Under the pieces are notes generated by a model. The model saw nothing but the letters and a program-made list of their open reading frames with translations, did no database searches and was not told the DNA's origin. Shown here one piece after another: positions 1-7,039 of a DNA stretch of 9,596 nt. Source of the stretch: Alphaproteobacteria bacterium. GTDB taxonomy: Bacteria; Pseudomonadota; Alphaproteobacteria; Rickettsiales; Rickettsiaceae. How positions within the stretch are numbered: the stretch's first letter is position 1; every line of letters begins with the position of its first letter. The translations under genes were made by a program, and so were the position numbers. The DNA is taken from positions 1 to 9,596 of the forward strand of contig JAHDBQ010000017.1 in the NCBI GenBank assembly GCA_020630305.1, in the 5' to 3' direction.

Positions 1-240
1 CACCTCTAAATCGTAATGACAGTTTACACAAAAGGTTCCATTTTCTAATACAATTATTCGATCGGCCATTCTGACTGTAGAAAATCGATGAGAAATAATG
101 ATGCTTGTGCGCCCTTTTGTAAGTCCTATAAACCTTTGGAATGCTTCATATTCTGCTTTTGCATCTAGGGCCGAGGTGGGTTCATCTAAAATCATAATTA
201 ACGCATCTTTAATATAGGCTCTCGCTAAAGCAATTTTTTG
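1..240 (-). pseudogene. ABC transporter ATPase, C-terminal fragment (no 5' end, runs off window)
   Basis: About 80 uninterrupted codons on the minus strand read as the C-terminal half of an ABC ATPase domain. In order they show QKIALARA (the tail of the segment after the LSGGQ signature), IMILDEPTSALDA (Walker B, catalytic Glu and D-loop), and IIISHRFSTVRMADRI (H-loop His) followed by VLENGTF. This arrangement is typical of exporter-type or multidrug ABC half-transporters. Walker A, the Q-loop and most of the signature motif are absent. Upstream of about position 243 the sequence is pccA in another frame, and the ABC frame meets a stop at 271-273. The frame is still open at base 1, so the gene continues left of the window. 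The reading frame is undamaged, so the loss of the 5' end looks recent or is an assembly join. Without the P-loop this piece cannot bind ATP normally. The family call is firm; the substrate is unknown. Confidence 0.8.
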
Positions 241-814
241 CCTCAAGTTTTGCAGAATCATATGCGCTTTTTATCTCATCGGCGTTATTCACAACGCGCA
301 TACCACGTCCGCCGCCACCAGCTGCAGCCTTTATAATAACCGGAAAGCCAATTTTCTCAGCTATTTCAATTGCCTGATTTACATCGTCGATGATTCCCAT
401 ATATCCAGGCACGGTACTCACGCCCGCTTCTACCGCTATTTTTTTAGCTTCAATTTTATCACCCATGGACTTAATAACTTTGCCGCTAGGGCCGATTAAG
501 GTCACCCCCTCTCTCTTTAAGATATTGGCGAATTTTGGATTTTCAGCCAAGAAGCCATAGCCTGGATGTACAGCTTCGGCGCCGCTTGTTTTGATGGCGC
601 TCATAATATTGGGGATTGACAAATAACTCTGGGTAGCGGGAGAGCTGCCAATAAAATAGGCTTCATCTGCATATTGCACATGTTTTGAATTTGTGTCTGC
701 TTCTGAATATACAGCGACGGATTTTATGCCCATATCTCTGAGGGTTTTCATTATCCTCAGCGCTATTTCGCCTCTGTTTGATACTAATACTTTTTCAAAT
801 AATGGTTTTGTCAT
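209..814 (-). pseudogene. pccA: Truncated biotin carboxylase subunit of an acyl-CoA (propionyl-CoA) carboxylase, PccA/AccC type
   Basis: The first 196 residues match the N-terminus of biotin carboxylases. They show FEKVLVSNRGEIALRI (residues 6-21), AVHPGYGFLAEN (81-92), the ATP-grasp start with MGDKIEAKK (117-125), Lys162, and the glycine loop GGGGRGM (166-172). The last five residues (SESLY) are not native: they come from the abutting ABC transporter sequence read in another frame. Full PccA is about 660 residues, so most of the ATP-grasp domain, the biotin carboxylase C-domain, the linker domain and the biotinyl domain are missing. The product cannot carboxylate biotin. It lies 76 bp downstream of pccB on the same strand, which favours PccA over the AccC of fatty-acid synthesis. 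ATG at 814 gives the canonical N-terminal length but has no Shine-Dalgarno sequence; the only good one lies further upstream, before an ATG-AAA-TAA. Call it a pseudogene unless the junction is an assembly error. Confidence 0.85.
227..243. other. Rearrangement junction between pccA and the ABC transporter fragment
   Basis: On the minus strand, pccA still reads naturally (E-A-K-N-C-F) down to about 227, while ABC homology in the +1 frame already begins at about 240-243 (R-Q-K-I-A-L). Both protein readings are plausible across some 14-17 shared bases. This is what recombination at a short homology, or an assembler joining two contigs through a short repeat, would leave. No target-site duplication, insertion sequence end or inverted repeat is visible at the join. 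Confidence 0.7.
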
Positions 815-838
815 AAATAATATTTTTGTATAGTAAGA

Positions 839-862
839 TTATTTCATTAAGTTATATCTCCT
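839..862 (-). promoter_or_regulatory. Strong Shine-Dalgarno followed by a two-codon minicistron upstream of pccA
   Basis: The minus strand carries AGGAGAT (856-862), then an 8-nt spacer, then ATG (845-847), AAA and TAA (839-841). The stop is in frame with pccA, whose ATG lies 24 nt further on at 814 with no ribosome binding site of its own. The element could be a translational-coupling leader. It could also be the original pccA start now closed by a nonsense codon, since the intervening codons are open and in frame. A 9-bp direct repeat (CTTAATGAA on the minus strand; 843-851 and 864-872, offset 21) overlaps the site. Confidence 0.45.
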
Positions 863-872
863 CTTCATTAAG
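843..872 (-). repeat. 9-bp direct repeat around the pccA leader
   Basis: CTTAATGAA (minus strand) occurs at 864-872 and again at 843-851, exactly 21 bp apart. The bases between the copies are not duplicated. Each copy includes an ATG in frame with pccA, and the second is the ATG of the two-codon minicistron. The repeat is short enough in AT-rich DNA to be chance. Confidence 0.3.
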
Positions 873-890
873 AGTAGTCACTTATCTATA

Positions 891-2435
891 TTATAATGGA
901 AGATTATCGTGCTTTTTCCATGGTGTGTCAACATGTTTAGTGCGTAAATATTTTAGCCCCTTGCAAATTCTCCAGCGAGTATTTTGTGGTCTAATTATAT
1001 CATCAAGATATCCGCGTGATGCTGCCACAAAAGGTGACGTGATATTTTCTTTATATTCATCGATTTTTTTCTGTTTCTTTTCAGGGTCTTTGCAATCTTC
1101 TCTGAATATGATCTCAGCCGCGCCTTCAGCGCCCATCACCGCAATCTCTGAGTTCAGCCATGCGTAGTTAAGGTCTCCGCGAAGATGCTTTGAGTTCATA
1201 ACAATATAAGCGCCTCCATATGCTTTTCTAGTAATGATAGTGATCTTTGGAACTGTTGCTTCTGCGTAGGCATAAAGCAATTTTGCGCCGTGCTTGATAA
1301 TGCCATTATATTCCTGATCCACTCCCGGCAAGAACCCAGGAACATCTACAAAAGTCACTAGCGGAATACTAAATGCATCACAGAATCTTACGAATCTTGC
1401 AGCTTTACGCGAGGCGTCAATGTCTAAACATCCGGCTAAATGCATTGGTTGGTTGGCAACAAATCCAACCGGTGAGCCTTCCATATACCCAAAGCCAATA
1501 ATGATATTTTTCGCATAATCTGGTTGTAGCTCAAAAAAGTCGCCTTCATCGACAATGCGCTCGATCAGCTCTTTCATGTCATAGGGTTTATTCTGAGTAG
1601 GAGGCACTAAAGTATTAAGTGACATATCAACCCTATCGGCCGGATCTTTTGTCGCACGCTTAGGGATTTCTGCCCGGTTAGAAAGCGGCAAGAAATTAAA
1701 GAAACGCCTAGTTTCCAGAAGTAATTCTACATCATTTTTAAAAGCAAGGTCAGCAACTCCAGATTTTGCCGTATGAATCTTTGCTCCGCCAAGTTTTTCT
1801 TGAGTCACCTCCTCGCCTGTTACTGTTTTTACTACATCAGGACCAGTCAGGAACATATAAGATGAACCCTTTACCATAAAAATAAAGTCAGTTAAAGCCG
1901 GTGAATATACCGCACCACCAGCGCACGGGCCCATCACAAGACTTATTTGCGGCACAACGCCTGAGGCTTTTACGTTGCGCTGGAATAATTCTCCATATCC
2001 GCCAAGTGCGTCAACCCCTTCCTGAATCCTGGCTCCACCAGAATCATTTATACCAATGACAGGAGCGCCAACTTCCATAGCAGAATCCATTAATTTGCAG
2101 ATTTTTTTTGCTTGATACTCACCAAGCGATCCACCAAGAACTGTAAAATCTTGACTATACACAAATACTAAGCGGCCATTAATTGTACCGTGGCCAGTGA
2201 TAACTCCATCACCAGAGAATTTTTTATCCTCCATGCCGAAATTGTCACATCTATGCTCAACAAACATACCAGACTCTTCGAAGCTTCCAGGATCAAGCAA
2301 AACCTCAAGACGCTCACGCGCAGTTAGTTTTCCTTTTTTATGTTGCACCTCAATTCTCTTAGAGCCACCACCAAGCAGCGCTTCACTGCGTTTGGCTTCT
2401 AGCTTTTGCTGCATTGCAGAAATTTGTGTTCTCAT
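891..2435 (-). CDS. pccB: Acyl-CoA (propionyl-CoA) carboxylase carboxyltransferase (beta) subunit
   Basis: This subunit transfers the carboxyl group from biotin to an acyl-CoA, classically making methylmalonyl-CoA from propionyl-CoA, as a cytosolic complex with PccA. Residues are numbered from the upstream ATG at 2474. The start has [29 protein letters not shown]. The N-domain carries [25 protein letters not shown] (143-167) and [17 protein letters not shown] (181-197). The C-domain carries [37 protein letters not shown] (375-411) and [15 protein letters not shown] (416-430). The end ([10 protein letters not shown]) is canonical. I chose ATG at 2435 because it places the GGG motif at the usual distance from the N-terminus. 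The alternative at 2474 adds 13 residues (527 in all) and is not excluded. The gene is complete although its partner pccA is broken. An Ile sits in GGAY(I)VM, where propionyl-CoA enzymes usually have Asp, so the acyl-CoA preference is uncertain. Confidence 0.95.
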   Translation of the reverse strand: MRTQISAMQQKLEAKRSEALLGGGSKRIEVQHKKGKLTARERLEVLLDPGSFEESGMFVEHRCDNFGMEDKKFSGDGVITGHGTINGRLVFVYSQDFTVLGGSLGEYQAKKICKLMDSAMEVGAPVIGINDSGGARIQEGVDALGGYGELFQRNVKASGVVPQISLVMGPCAGGAVYSPALTDFIFMVKGSSYMFLTGPDVVKTVTGEEVTQEKLGGAKIHTAKSGVADLAFKNDVELLLETRRFFNFLPLSNRAEIPKRATKDPADRVDMSLNTLVPPTQNKPYDMKELIERIVDEGDFFELQPDYAKNIIIGFGYMEGSPVGFVANQPMHLAGCLDIDASRKAARFVRFCDAFSIPLVTFVDVPGFLPGVDQEYNGIIKHGAKLLYAYAEATVPKITIITRKAYGGAYIVMNSKHLRGDLNYAWLNSEIAVMGAEGAAEIIFREDCKDPEKKQKKIDEYKENITSPFVAASRGYLDDIIRPQNTRWRICKGLKYLRTKHVDTPWKKHDNLPL

Positions 2436-2472
2436 GATTTTAGTATCTAGTTTTGAATTTCTATTAATATTC

Positions 2473-2478
2473 ATTATA
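2473..2478 (-). promoter_or_regulatory. Possible -10 box for pccB
   Basis: A perfect TATAAT on the minus strand overlaps the upstream ATG of pccB at 2472-2474. If used, transcription would begin near 2465 and only the ATG at 2435 would be available, which agrees with the start chosen on protein grounds. No convincing -35 sequence lies 16-18 bp upstream, so this is weak. Confidence 0.25.
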
Positions 2479-2581
2479 CAGAAAAAGAAACCGCATTACC
2501 AGCCATAAAGGGAAAAAATATATTACAATATGTTCCGCAGGAAATTAAATAACAAATTTTATTCTAATTTTAAGATTGCGC

Positions 2582-2609
2582 TTGATTCTTTGTATAAAAT
2601 TCAGATAAT
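2582..2609 (+). promoter_or_regulatory. Predicted sigma70-type promoter for rph
   Basis: TTGATT (2582-2587), a 16-bp spacer and GATAAT (2604-2609) on the plus strand form a reasonable promoter. It would start transcription about 35 nt before the rph ATG, within the 176-bp divergent gap between pccB and rph. Prediction is from consensus match only, and AT-rich DNA gives frequent false hits. Confidence 0.45.
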
Positions 2610-2650
2610 ATGCATTCGTTTTTATAATTAAATTAAAATAAATTGCCGAA

Positions 2651-3370
2651 ATGAGACCATCAAAAAGAACGCCGCAGCAAATGCGCGAAGTATCGATTGA
2701 AACCAATATCCTGAATCATGCTGAAGGTTCGTGCCTTATTAAGTTTGGCAACACCCACGTAATATGCTCTGCAAGTTTAGACGAGTCAGTTCCTAGGTTC
2801 CTAAGGCATACAGGTAGCGGCTGGGTAAGCGCTGAATATAGCATGCTGCCAAGGTCAACCGGCACAAGAATGCAAAGAGAGTCCTCAAGGGGCAAGCAAG
2901 GCGGAAGAACCTTAGAAATTCAAAGATTAATTGGCAGATCGATGCGCGCAGCAATTGACCTTAAAAGCCTTGGGGAGAGGCAAATACTGATCGACTGTGA
3001 TGTGATTAATGCTGATGGCGGCACCAGAACTGCTGCAATAACGGGTAGCTATATAGCTCTACATTTATGCATTAGAAAGATGTTGGATAATAAAATTATT
3101 CGCAAAAACCCCCTAATATCGCAAATAGCTGCAATCTCGTGCGGTATATATAAAGGCCAAGCAGTTAGCGACCTGGATTATGCAGAAGATTCCGAGGCTG
3201 AAGTAGATGCAAATTTTGTGTTTAATCAAAAAGGTAATTTGATAGAAATCCAAGGAACAGGAGAAGAAAGCGACTTTACAACCGATCAGCTCATGCAAAT
3301 GCTAGAGCTTGCTAAAAAATCAGCATCGGAATTATTTGCTGAGCAAAATAAGATTCTGATGGATTTTTAA
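2651..3370 (+). CDS. rph: Ribonuclease PH
   Basis: A phosphate-dependent 3'-5' exoribonuclease that trims tRNA 3' ends, a cytoplasmic ring hexamer in this family. At 239 residues it matches the usual length (E. coli 238) and aligns from the first residue (MRPSKR). Visible motifs are [20 protein letters not shown] (23-42), [10 protein letters not shown] (61-70), [20 protein letters not shown] (81-100, including phosphate-binding Arg86), ADGGTRTA (121-128, with Gly124-Thr125-Arg126 of the phosphate site), and [16 protein letters not shown] (173-188). Asp180 and Asp186 in the last motif occupy the catalytic metal-binding positions. It is the only rightward gene in the window, transcribed alone from the divergent region, and its 3' end faces the metallo-hydrolase gene. 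No strong Shine-Dalgarno precedes the ATG. All key residues are present, so it should be active. Confidence 0.97.
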   Translation: MRPSKRTPQQMREVSIETNILNHAEGSCLIKFGNTHVICSASLDESVPRFLRHTGSGWVSAEYSMLPRSTGTRMQRESSRGKQGGRTLEIQRLIGRSMRAAIDLKSLGERQILIDCDVINADGGTRTAAITGSYIALHLCIRKMLDNKIIRKNPLISQIAAISCGIYKGQAVSDLDYAEDSEAEVDANFVFNQKGNLIEIQGTGEESDFTTDQLMQMLELAKKSASELFAEQNKILMDF

Positions 3371-3397
3371 AAACTTATATAGTAAAGTTAATAGCGA

Positions 3398-3432
3398 ATA
3401 TGCTTTGCTGATTTCATAAGCTTTTAGCATAT
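3398..3432. terminator. Inverted repeat between convergent genes, possible bidirectional terminator
   Basis: ATATGCT (3398-3404) and AGCATAT (3426-3432) are perfect inverse complements, with an extra GCT/AGC pair inside a 21-nt loop. The repeat lies in the 102-bp gap between the 3' ends of rph and the metallo-hydrolase gene, where a shared terminator would be expected. The stem is AT-rich, the loop is long and there is no clear T-tract, so it would be a weak intrinsic terminator. Confidence 0.25.
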
Positions 3433-3472
3433 AAATACCCGGAATTTCAAGCAGCGCTCTCCATATAAAAAT

Positions 3473-4327
3473 CTAAATCCTATTCACCGGCACTTTAATA
3501 AACTGCACTCCCTTGGTAGATTTCTGACCGAAGTCACCAAGGCGAATATTAGTCTGAATTGACGGGATAATAAGTTTTGGAACCAGCTTCCCGGCGTCCC
3601 TGCCCTCTCTTGCTTGGACGAAATCATCCTTAGATGTCTTTTCTTTTATTAAAATATTATTCTTTTTTTGCTCAGCTACAGTTGTAATAGACCTAGGGTC
3701 TTCACCTTTTGCAGGATAATCATGACATAAATAGATTTTCGTCTCATCTGGCAGTGCATATATTTTCTGGATTGAATCATACAAAGTAGACGCGCTTCCA
3801 CCTGGAAAATCACATCTTCCACAACCAATGTTGGGAGCGAATATTGCATCTCCTACAAATACTGCATCATCTACGATGTAGCTCACGCAGGCTGGCGTAT
3901 GGCCAGGCGTATGAATCACCCTAACTTCTGAATTGCCGATTTTGAATCTATCTTCATCTTTGAATAATACGTCAAACTGCTCTCCTGTTAAGGGTGTATC
4001 TTTTTCATTTTCGAATAGATCAACCCAGAACTCAAGCACCTTAGAGATCCCAGACCCAATTCCTGTCTTGCCCCCTATTCTGTCTTTTAAATAATAGGCG
4101 GCGCTTACATGATCTGCATGAATATGCGTCTCTATTATCCACTCATTATCTAAAGAATTTTCTTCTATATATTTAATTACTTCATCAGCAGACTCCGTAC
4201 TTGCCTTGCCGCTATAAATATCATAATTAATTACCGAGTCAATCACAGCGCATTTATCAGTTTCGATATCAGAAACAACATAGGTAAATGTTGATGTATT
4301 TTCGTCGTAAAAAGATTTTACTTTCAT
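3473..4327 (-). CDS. Metallo-beta-lactamase-fold hydrolase, persulfide dioxygenase/Blh-like
   Basis: A 284-residue cytosolic protein with the metal-site order of glyoxalase II/ETHE1-type enzymes: THIHADH (67-73; His68, His70, Asp72, His73), HTPGHTPAC (139-147; His143), VGDAIF (158-163; Asp160) and LCHDYP (200-205; His202). GCGRCDF (168-174) resembles the ETHE1 segment GCGRTDF, whose Arg helps bind glutathione persulfide. The C-terminus (GRDAGKLVPKLIIPSIQTNIR and the following KVPVN) is characteristic of bacterial proteins grouped with Blh. The inferred role is oxidation of glutathione persulfide to sulfite, in sulfide or persulfide detoxification; hydrolysis of another thioester is the alternative. 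No rhodanese domain is fused. It starts 22 bp after the radA stop on the same strand, so it is probably the last gene of an rsmD-radA operon, a setting that does not itself suggest sulfur metabolism. Confidence 0.85.
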   Translation of the reverse strand: MKVKSFYDENTSTFTYVVSDIETDKCAVIDSVINYDIYSGKASTESADEVIKYIEENSLDNEWIIETHIHADHVSAAYYLKDRIGGKTGIGSGISKVLEFWVDLFENEKDTPLTGEQFDVLFKDEDRFKIGNSEVRVIHTPGHTPACVSYIVDDAVFVGDAIFAPNIGCGRCDFPGGSASTLYDSIQKIYALPDETKIYLCHDYPAKGEDPRSITTVAEQKKNNILIKEKTSKDDFVQAREGRDAGKLVPKLIIPSIQTNIRLGDFGQKSTKGVQFIKVPVNRI

Positions 4328-4349
4328 GCTCTTTTGGTTGCGTTATTTT

Positions 4350-5684
4350 TTAAATCAATCCTTTTAATTGTTTTAGATGCATTATTGGTTTTAGTCCAGA
4401 AATTTTTTCTTTGTAACAGCAATACATTTCAGAAAAGCCAAGCTTTGTTGCTTCTTTTATTCTTGCATCTGTCTGGGCTACTTTGCGCACTTCGCCAGAA
4501 AGGCCAACTTCACCGAAGAAGATGCTCCCCTTTGGCAAAGGCGTGTTGCTCGCAGCTGAAATTAATGCAGCAGCGACGGCAAGGTCAGCAGCTGGCTCGG
4601 TAATTCTGAGTCCACCTGCGACACTTAAATACACCTCGTGCGCTGCTAAATTTAATCCGAAGCGGACGCTAAGCACAGCAATAATCATTGAAAGGCGGTT
4701 ATTGTCCCAGCCAACAACTGACCTTCTTGGAGTTGCCATGTTAGTAGGGGCTATCAGGGCCTGAACTTCGATTAATAAAGGCCTTGAACCTTCAATTCCT
4801 GCAAAAACAGCGCTACCACTAACGTTATTTTCCCGCTCCATTAAGAATAATTCAGAAGGGTTGGAGATCTCTACCAAGCCGCCAGAAGTCATTTCAAAAA
4901 CGCCAATCTCATTCACGCCGCCAAATCTATTCTTAATTGACCTTAAAATACGAAAATGATTATTATGATCACCTTCAAAATAAAGCACAGTGTCTACCAT
5001 ATGCTCAAGAACCTTTGGTCCTGCTAGTTGACCATCTTTATTAACATGGCAAGCAAGCAAAAGCGTAATGTTATTTTGTTTGGCGTAATTAATAAGAATA
5101 TGCGAACTTGCACGAATCTGCGATACAGTTCCTGGAGCAGATGAGAGCTCATTAGTTGCAACGGTTTGGATAGAGTCAATCACTACAAGGTCAAGATCAT
5201 TCTTATGCTTATCAATTGTTGAGATTATATCTTCAACGCTATTAGAAGCAAGCAGCGCGGTCTCATTGCTTTTAATTCCAAGGCGCTGCGCACGTAGCTT
5301 TATTTGATTAGTCGACTCCTCACCCGTAATATATAAGCAACCAGTGCCGGCCTTAGAGAGGCTAGTAGTTAGCTGCAGCAGCAACGTTGACTTACCAATA
5401 CCAGGATCGCCGCCAATTAGAATAGCAGAGCCAGTGACTAAACCGCCGCCAAGCACCCTATTTAGCTCCTCAATCGGAGTTTTCTTACGGACCGTAGATT
5501 CAATATTATCATGCAGAGATTGCAGCTCCTGAGGGTTTCCTTTTTGCGGCACGATTACTTTACTAGCAGAAACAGCTTCTTCTATAACAGTTCCCCATTC
5601 AAAGCAATCGGGGCACTGCCCTACCCATTTGCTACTGATGCTACCACATGATGTGCACGAGAAATTCTTTTTATTCTTGCTCAT
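4350..5684 (-). CDS. radA: DNA repair protein RadA
   Basis: A RecA-like ATPase that drives branch migration in homologous recombination and repair. At 444 residues it is close to the usual 450-460. The domains appear in order. An N-terminal zinc finger has Cys10, Cys13, Cys24 and Cys27. The RecA-like core has Walker A GGDPGIGKST (91-100), the ITGEES segment (119-124), Walker B LVVIDS (166-171), and the RadA-specific KNRFG motif (251-255). A C-terminal Lon-protease-like domain includes LSVAGGLRITEPAADLAVAAAL (353-374) and GEVGLSGEVRKV (391-402). The start codon overlaps the 3' end of rsmD by 14 bp, and the next gene begins 22 bp beyond its stop, so the three genes are very likely co-transcribed and translationally coupled. 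Every diagnostic residue is present and the protein should be functional. Confidence 0.97.
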   Translation of the reverse strand: MSKNKKNFSCTSCGSISSKWVGQCPDCFEWGTVIEEAVSASKVIVPQKGNPQELQSLHDNIESTVRKKTPIEELNRVLGGGLVTGSAILIGGDPGIGKSTLLLQLTTSLSKAGTGCLYITGEESTNQIKLRAQRLGIKSNETALLASNSVEDIISTIDKHKNDLDLVVIDSIQTVATNELSSAPGTVSQIRASSHILINYAKQNNITLLLACHVNKDGQLAGPKVLEHMVDTVLYFEGDHNNHFRILRSIKNRFGGVNEIGVFEMTSGGLVEISNPSELFLMERENNVSGSAVFAGIEGSRPLLIEVQALIAPTNMATPRRSVVGWDNNRLSMIIAVLSVRFGLNLAAHEVYLSVAGGLRITEPAADLAVAAALISAASNTPLPKGSIFFGEVGLSGEVRKVAQTDARIKEATKLGFSEMYCCYKEKISGLKPIMHLKQLKGLI

Positions 5685-6234
5685 ATTCTATAATCAATAA
5701 TTTATTATTACCGTATAATTTTTCTTTTATAAGGCTAAACCCATCTGGAAGCTTTACATCGTCATGCTTGCTCATTTCTGCGGCGACTATTGCGCCATTT
5801 TTAAGCCAACCTTGCGCATGTAAACTCTTCAAAGATTTTTCTACATACTTATTGTAATAAGGTGGGTCCATAAATACAAGACTATATTGCGTTGTGGCCG
5901 TTGGTAAATTTATAGCGCTTGTAGCAAGAGCATTAATTTGTTCATCTGCTCCAATTTTTTTTGCAAATTCTACGGCATATTTTAAATGATCAGACTTGTT
6001 GTCTATTAGCGTTGCGCTGCTTGCACCCCTTGAAAGAGCTTCGAAGGATAGCGCACCAGTTCCTGCGAATAAGTCAAGGATATCTGCACCCTCTACCGGC
6101 ATGCTACTTGCAAACTCTCCAGAAGACAGGATGCTAAAAAGCGCCTCTCTAAATTTAGTAGTAGAAGGTCTATAATCAGATTTCTTGTTAGTTGGTATTA
6201 CCCTGTTTTTGTATTTTCCTGCTATGATTCTCAT
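5671..6234 (-). CDS. rsmD: 16S rRNA (guanine(966)-N(2))-methyltransferase RsmD
   Basis: A SAM-dependent methyltransferase that makes m2G966 in 16S rRNA of the small ribosomal subunit. Its 187 residues are the usual length. The N-terminus MRIIAGKYKNRVI and YRPSTTKFREALFSIL (21-36) are the RsmD signature region. DLFAGTGALSFEALSRGA (54-71) is SAM-binding motif I, LIDNK (76-80) follows, and MDPPYY (122-127) is the catalytic motif IV with the DPPY tetrad expected of N-methylation of guanine. It is the first gene of the leftward rsmD-radA-hydrolase cluster and overlaps radA by 14 bp. The 98-bp gap upstream, towards vapC, should hold the cluster promoter, but I saw no convincing -35/-10 pair. The ATG at 6234 gives the canonical N-terminus; no clear Shine-Dalgarno is present. 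Confidence 0.95.
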   Translation of the reverse strand: MRIIAGKYKNRVIPTNKKSDYRPSTTKFREALFSILSSGEFASSMPVEGADILDLFAGTGALSFEALSRGASSATLIDNKSDHLKYAVEFAKKIGADEQINALATSAINLPTATTQYSLVFMDPPYYNKYVEKSLKSLHAQGWLKNGAIVAAEMSKHDDVKLPDGFSLIKEKLYGNNKLLIIEYEQE

Positions 6235-6332
6235 GGTTTTCTAATTAATATTGAATGTTTTATTAAAGCAAAATTACTCCAAGTTATTCAATTGAATTGT
6301 AGTTATTTTCTGTAAAAAATGTCTTTATATAT

Positions 6333-6737
6333 TCAATATGGATTCACAATTTCAATGAACTCAAATTCGTAATCTTTGACGTTACGAGTGACTATTTTTA
6401 AATCTGAATGTAGAGCTGTTGCAGCAATTAGGCTATCAATAGCTGGCAGAGTTCTATTCGCAGTAGCTTGCAGCATCCCCCATTTATTTGCAACCTCAAT
6501 GTTTATTGGTAAAATTCGATTTGAGAACCATTTCGGTATTTCTTGATCTATCCACATACGAACTTTTTCTTTGTATTTTTCATCTTTGATTCTTGCAAGA
6601 CCTTTTCTTATTTCTCCAACTGTTACAACACTTATAAACAAATCGCTATCAGAAACTTTACTGAACCAATTAAGAACATTCTTATCTGGGGATCTTTTTA
6701 TCAACTCACAGATAACATTAGTATCAATTAAATACAT
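6333..6737 (-). CDS. vapC: VapC-like PIN-domain toxin (endoribonuclease)
   Basis: A 134-residue PIN-domain protein and the toxin half of a type II toxin-antitoxin pair; such toxins cleave RNA, often tRNA, with Mg2+. The acidic residues of the PIN active site are visible: Asp5 in MYLIDTNVICE, Glu42 in VVTVGEIRKG, Asp101 in LPAIDSLIAATA, and Asp122 in IVTRNVKDYEF. The sequence is closest in style to the FitB/VapC group that pairs with Phd/YefM-type antitoxins. It begins 2 bp after the antitoxin stop. A GGAG Shine-Dalgarno (6746-6749) lies inside the last codons of the antitoxin gene, so its translation is probably coupled to antitoxin synthesis. The reading frame is complete and the active site intact, so the toxin looks competent. 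Its RNA target cannot be read from sequence. Confidence 0.93.
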   Translation of the reverse strand: MYLIDTNVICELIKRSPDKNVLNWFSKVSDSDLFISVVTVGEIRKGLARIKDEKYKEKVRMWIDQEIPKWFSNRILPINIEVANKWGMLQATANRTLPAIDSLIAATALHSDLKIVTRNVKDYEFEFIEIVNPY

Positions 6738-6739
6738 TC

Positions 6740-6988
6740 CTATAACTCCAGATCTCTACATAAGGATTTGTCTCTCTGAACTTTTATATCTAAACCCTTT
6801 AAAGGTGAATTAGCCATGAATTCCACAAAACTATTTTCTGGTGAAGATAATTTTTCATATTGCTTAGCAGAGAGAATTACAGCTTCCGCCTTACCTCTTA
6901 CAGTAATTTGTTGTGGCCCACCTTTTTTAGTTTCTTTAATAAGTGTACTTAATTTAGCTTTTGCTTCTTGTAATTGCCATTTTTTCAT
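6740..6988 (-). CDS. Phd/YefM-family antitoxin of the VapC-like toxin
   Basis: An 82-residue protein with the classic Phd/YefM layout. The N-terminal DNA-binding half has WQLQEAKAKLSTLI (4-17) and PQQITVRGKAEAVILSAKQYEKL (25-47). The C-terminal segment SFVEFMANSPLKGLDIKVQRDKSLCRDLEL (53-82) matches the tail that wraps the PIN toxin in this subfamily. It neutralises the adjacent toxin and, as is usual for the family, should repress its own promoter. GTAGG (6997-7001) lies 8 nt before the ATG as a modest Shine-Dalgarno. A near-consensus promoter with a tandem repeat lies just upstream. The toxin gene follows after 2 bp. The gene is complete. Family membership is clear; it is Phd-like although its partner is VapC-like, a common combination. 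Confidence 0.93.
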   Translation of the reverse strand: MKKWQLQEAKAKLSTLIKETKKGGPQQITVRGKAEAVILSAKQYEKLSSPENSFVEFMANSPLKGLDIKVQRDKSLCRDLEL

Positions 6989-7039
6989 ATAATTAACCTA
7001 CAAACAAATAATAATGACCTTTGGACTGTCTATACTTAT

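Noticed and set aside
227..243. Programmed ribosomal frameshift joining pccA to the ABC frame at the A-AAA-AAT run
   Set aside because: The run could act as a -1 slippery heptamer, but the ABC frame is +1 relative to pccA. A biotin carboxylase-ABC ATPase fusion also makes no sense and both partners lack essential domains, so a DNA rearrangement explains the data better.
826..1167. Open frame on the plus strand, antisense to pccB (113 codons)
   Set aside because: It lies opposite the conserved 3' end of pccB and has no family resemblance or start signal. Similar antisense frames at 2197-2508, 4334-4603, 4483-4764, 5344-5532, 5648-5857, 6543-6731, 6571-6813, 8051-8236, 8104-8292 and 8711-8959 (plus), and at 3113-3298 (minus, under rph), are shadows for the same reason.
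6286..6297. 12-bp palindrome ATTCAATTGAAT upstream of rsmD, possible operator
   Set aside because: It is a single AT-rich palindrome not aligned with any convincing promoter and with no second copy, so there is too little to call it a regulatory site.
6248..6339. 9-bp inverted repeat ATATTGAAT (6248-6256) / ATTCAATAT (6331-6339) flanking the rsmD-vapC gap, suggestive of mobile-element ends
   Set aside because: The repeat is AT-only but for one base, the outer copy lies in the vapC coding end, and no target duplication or transposase is present. Chance is likely at this base composition.
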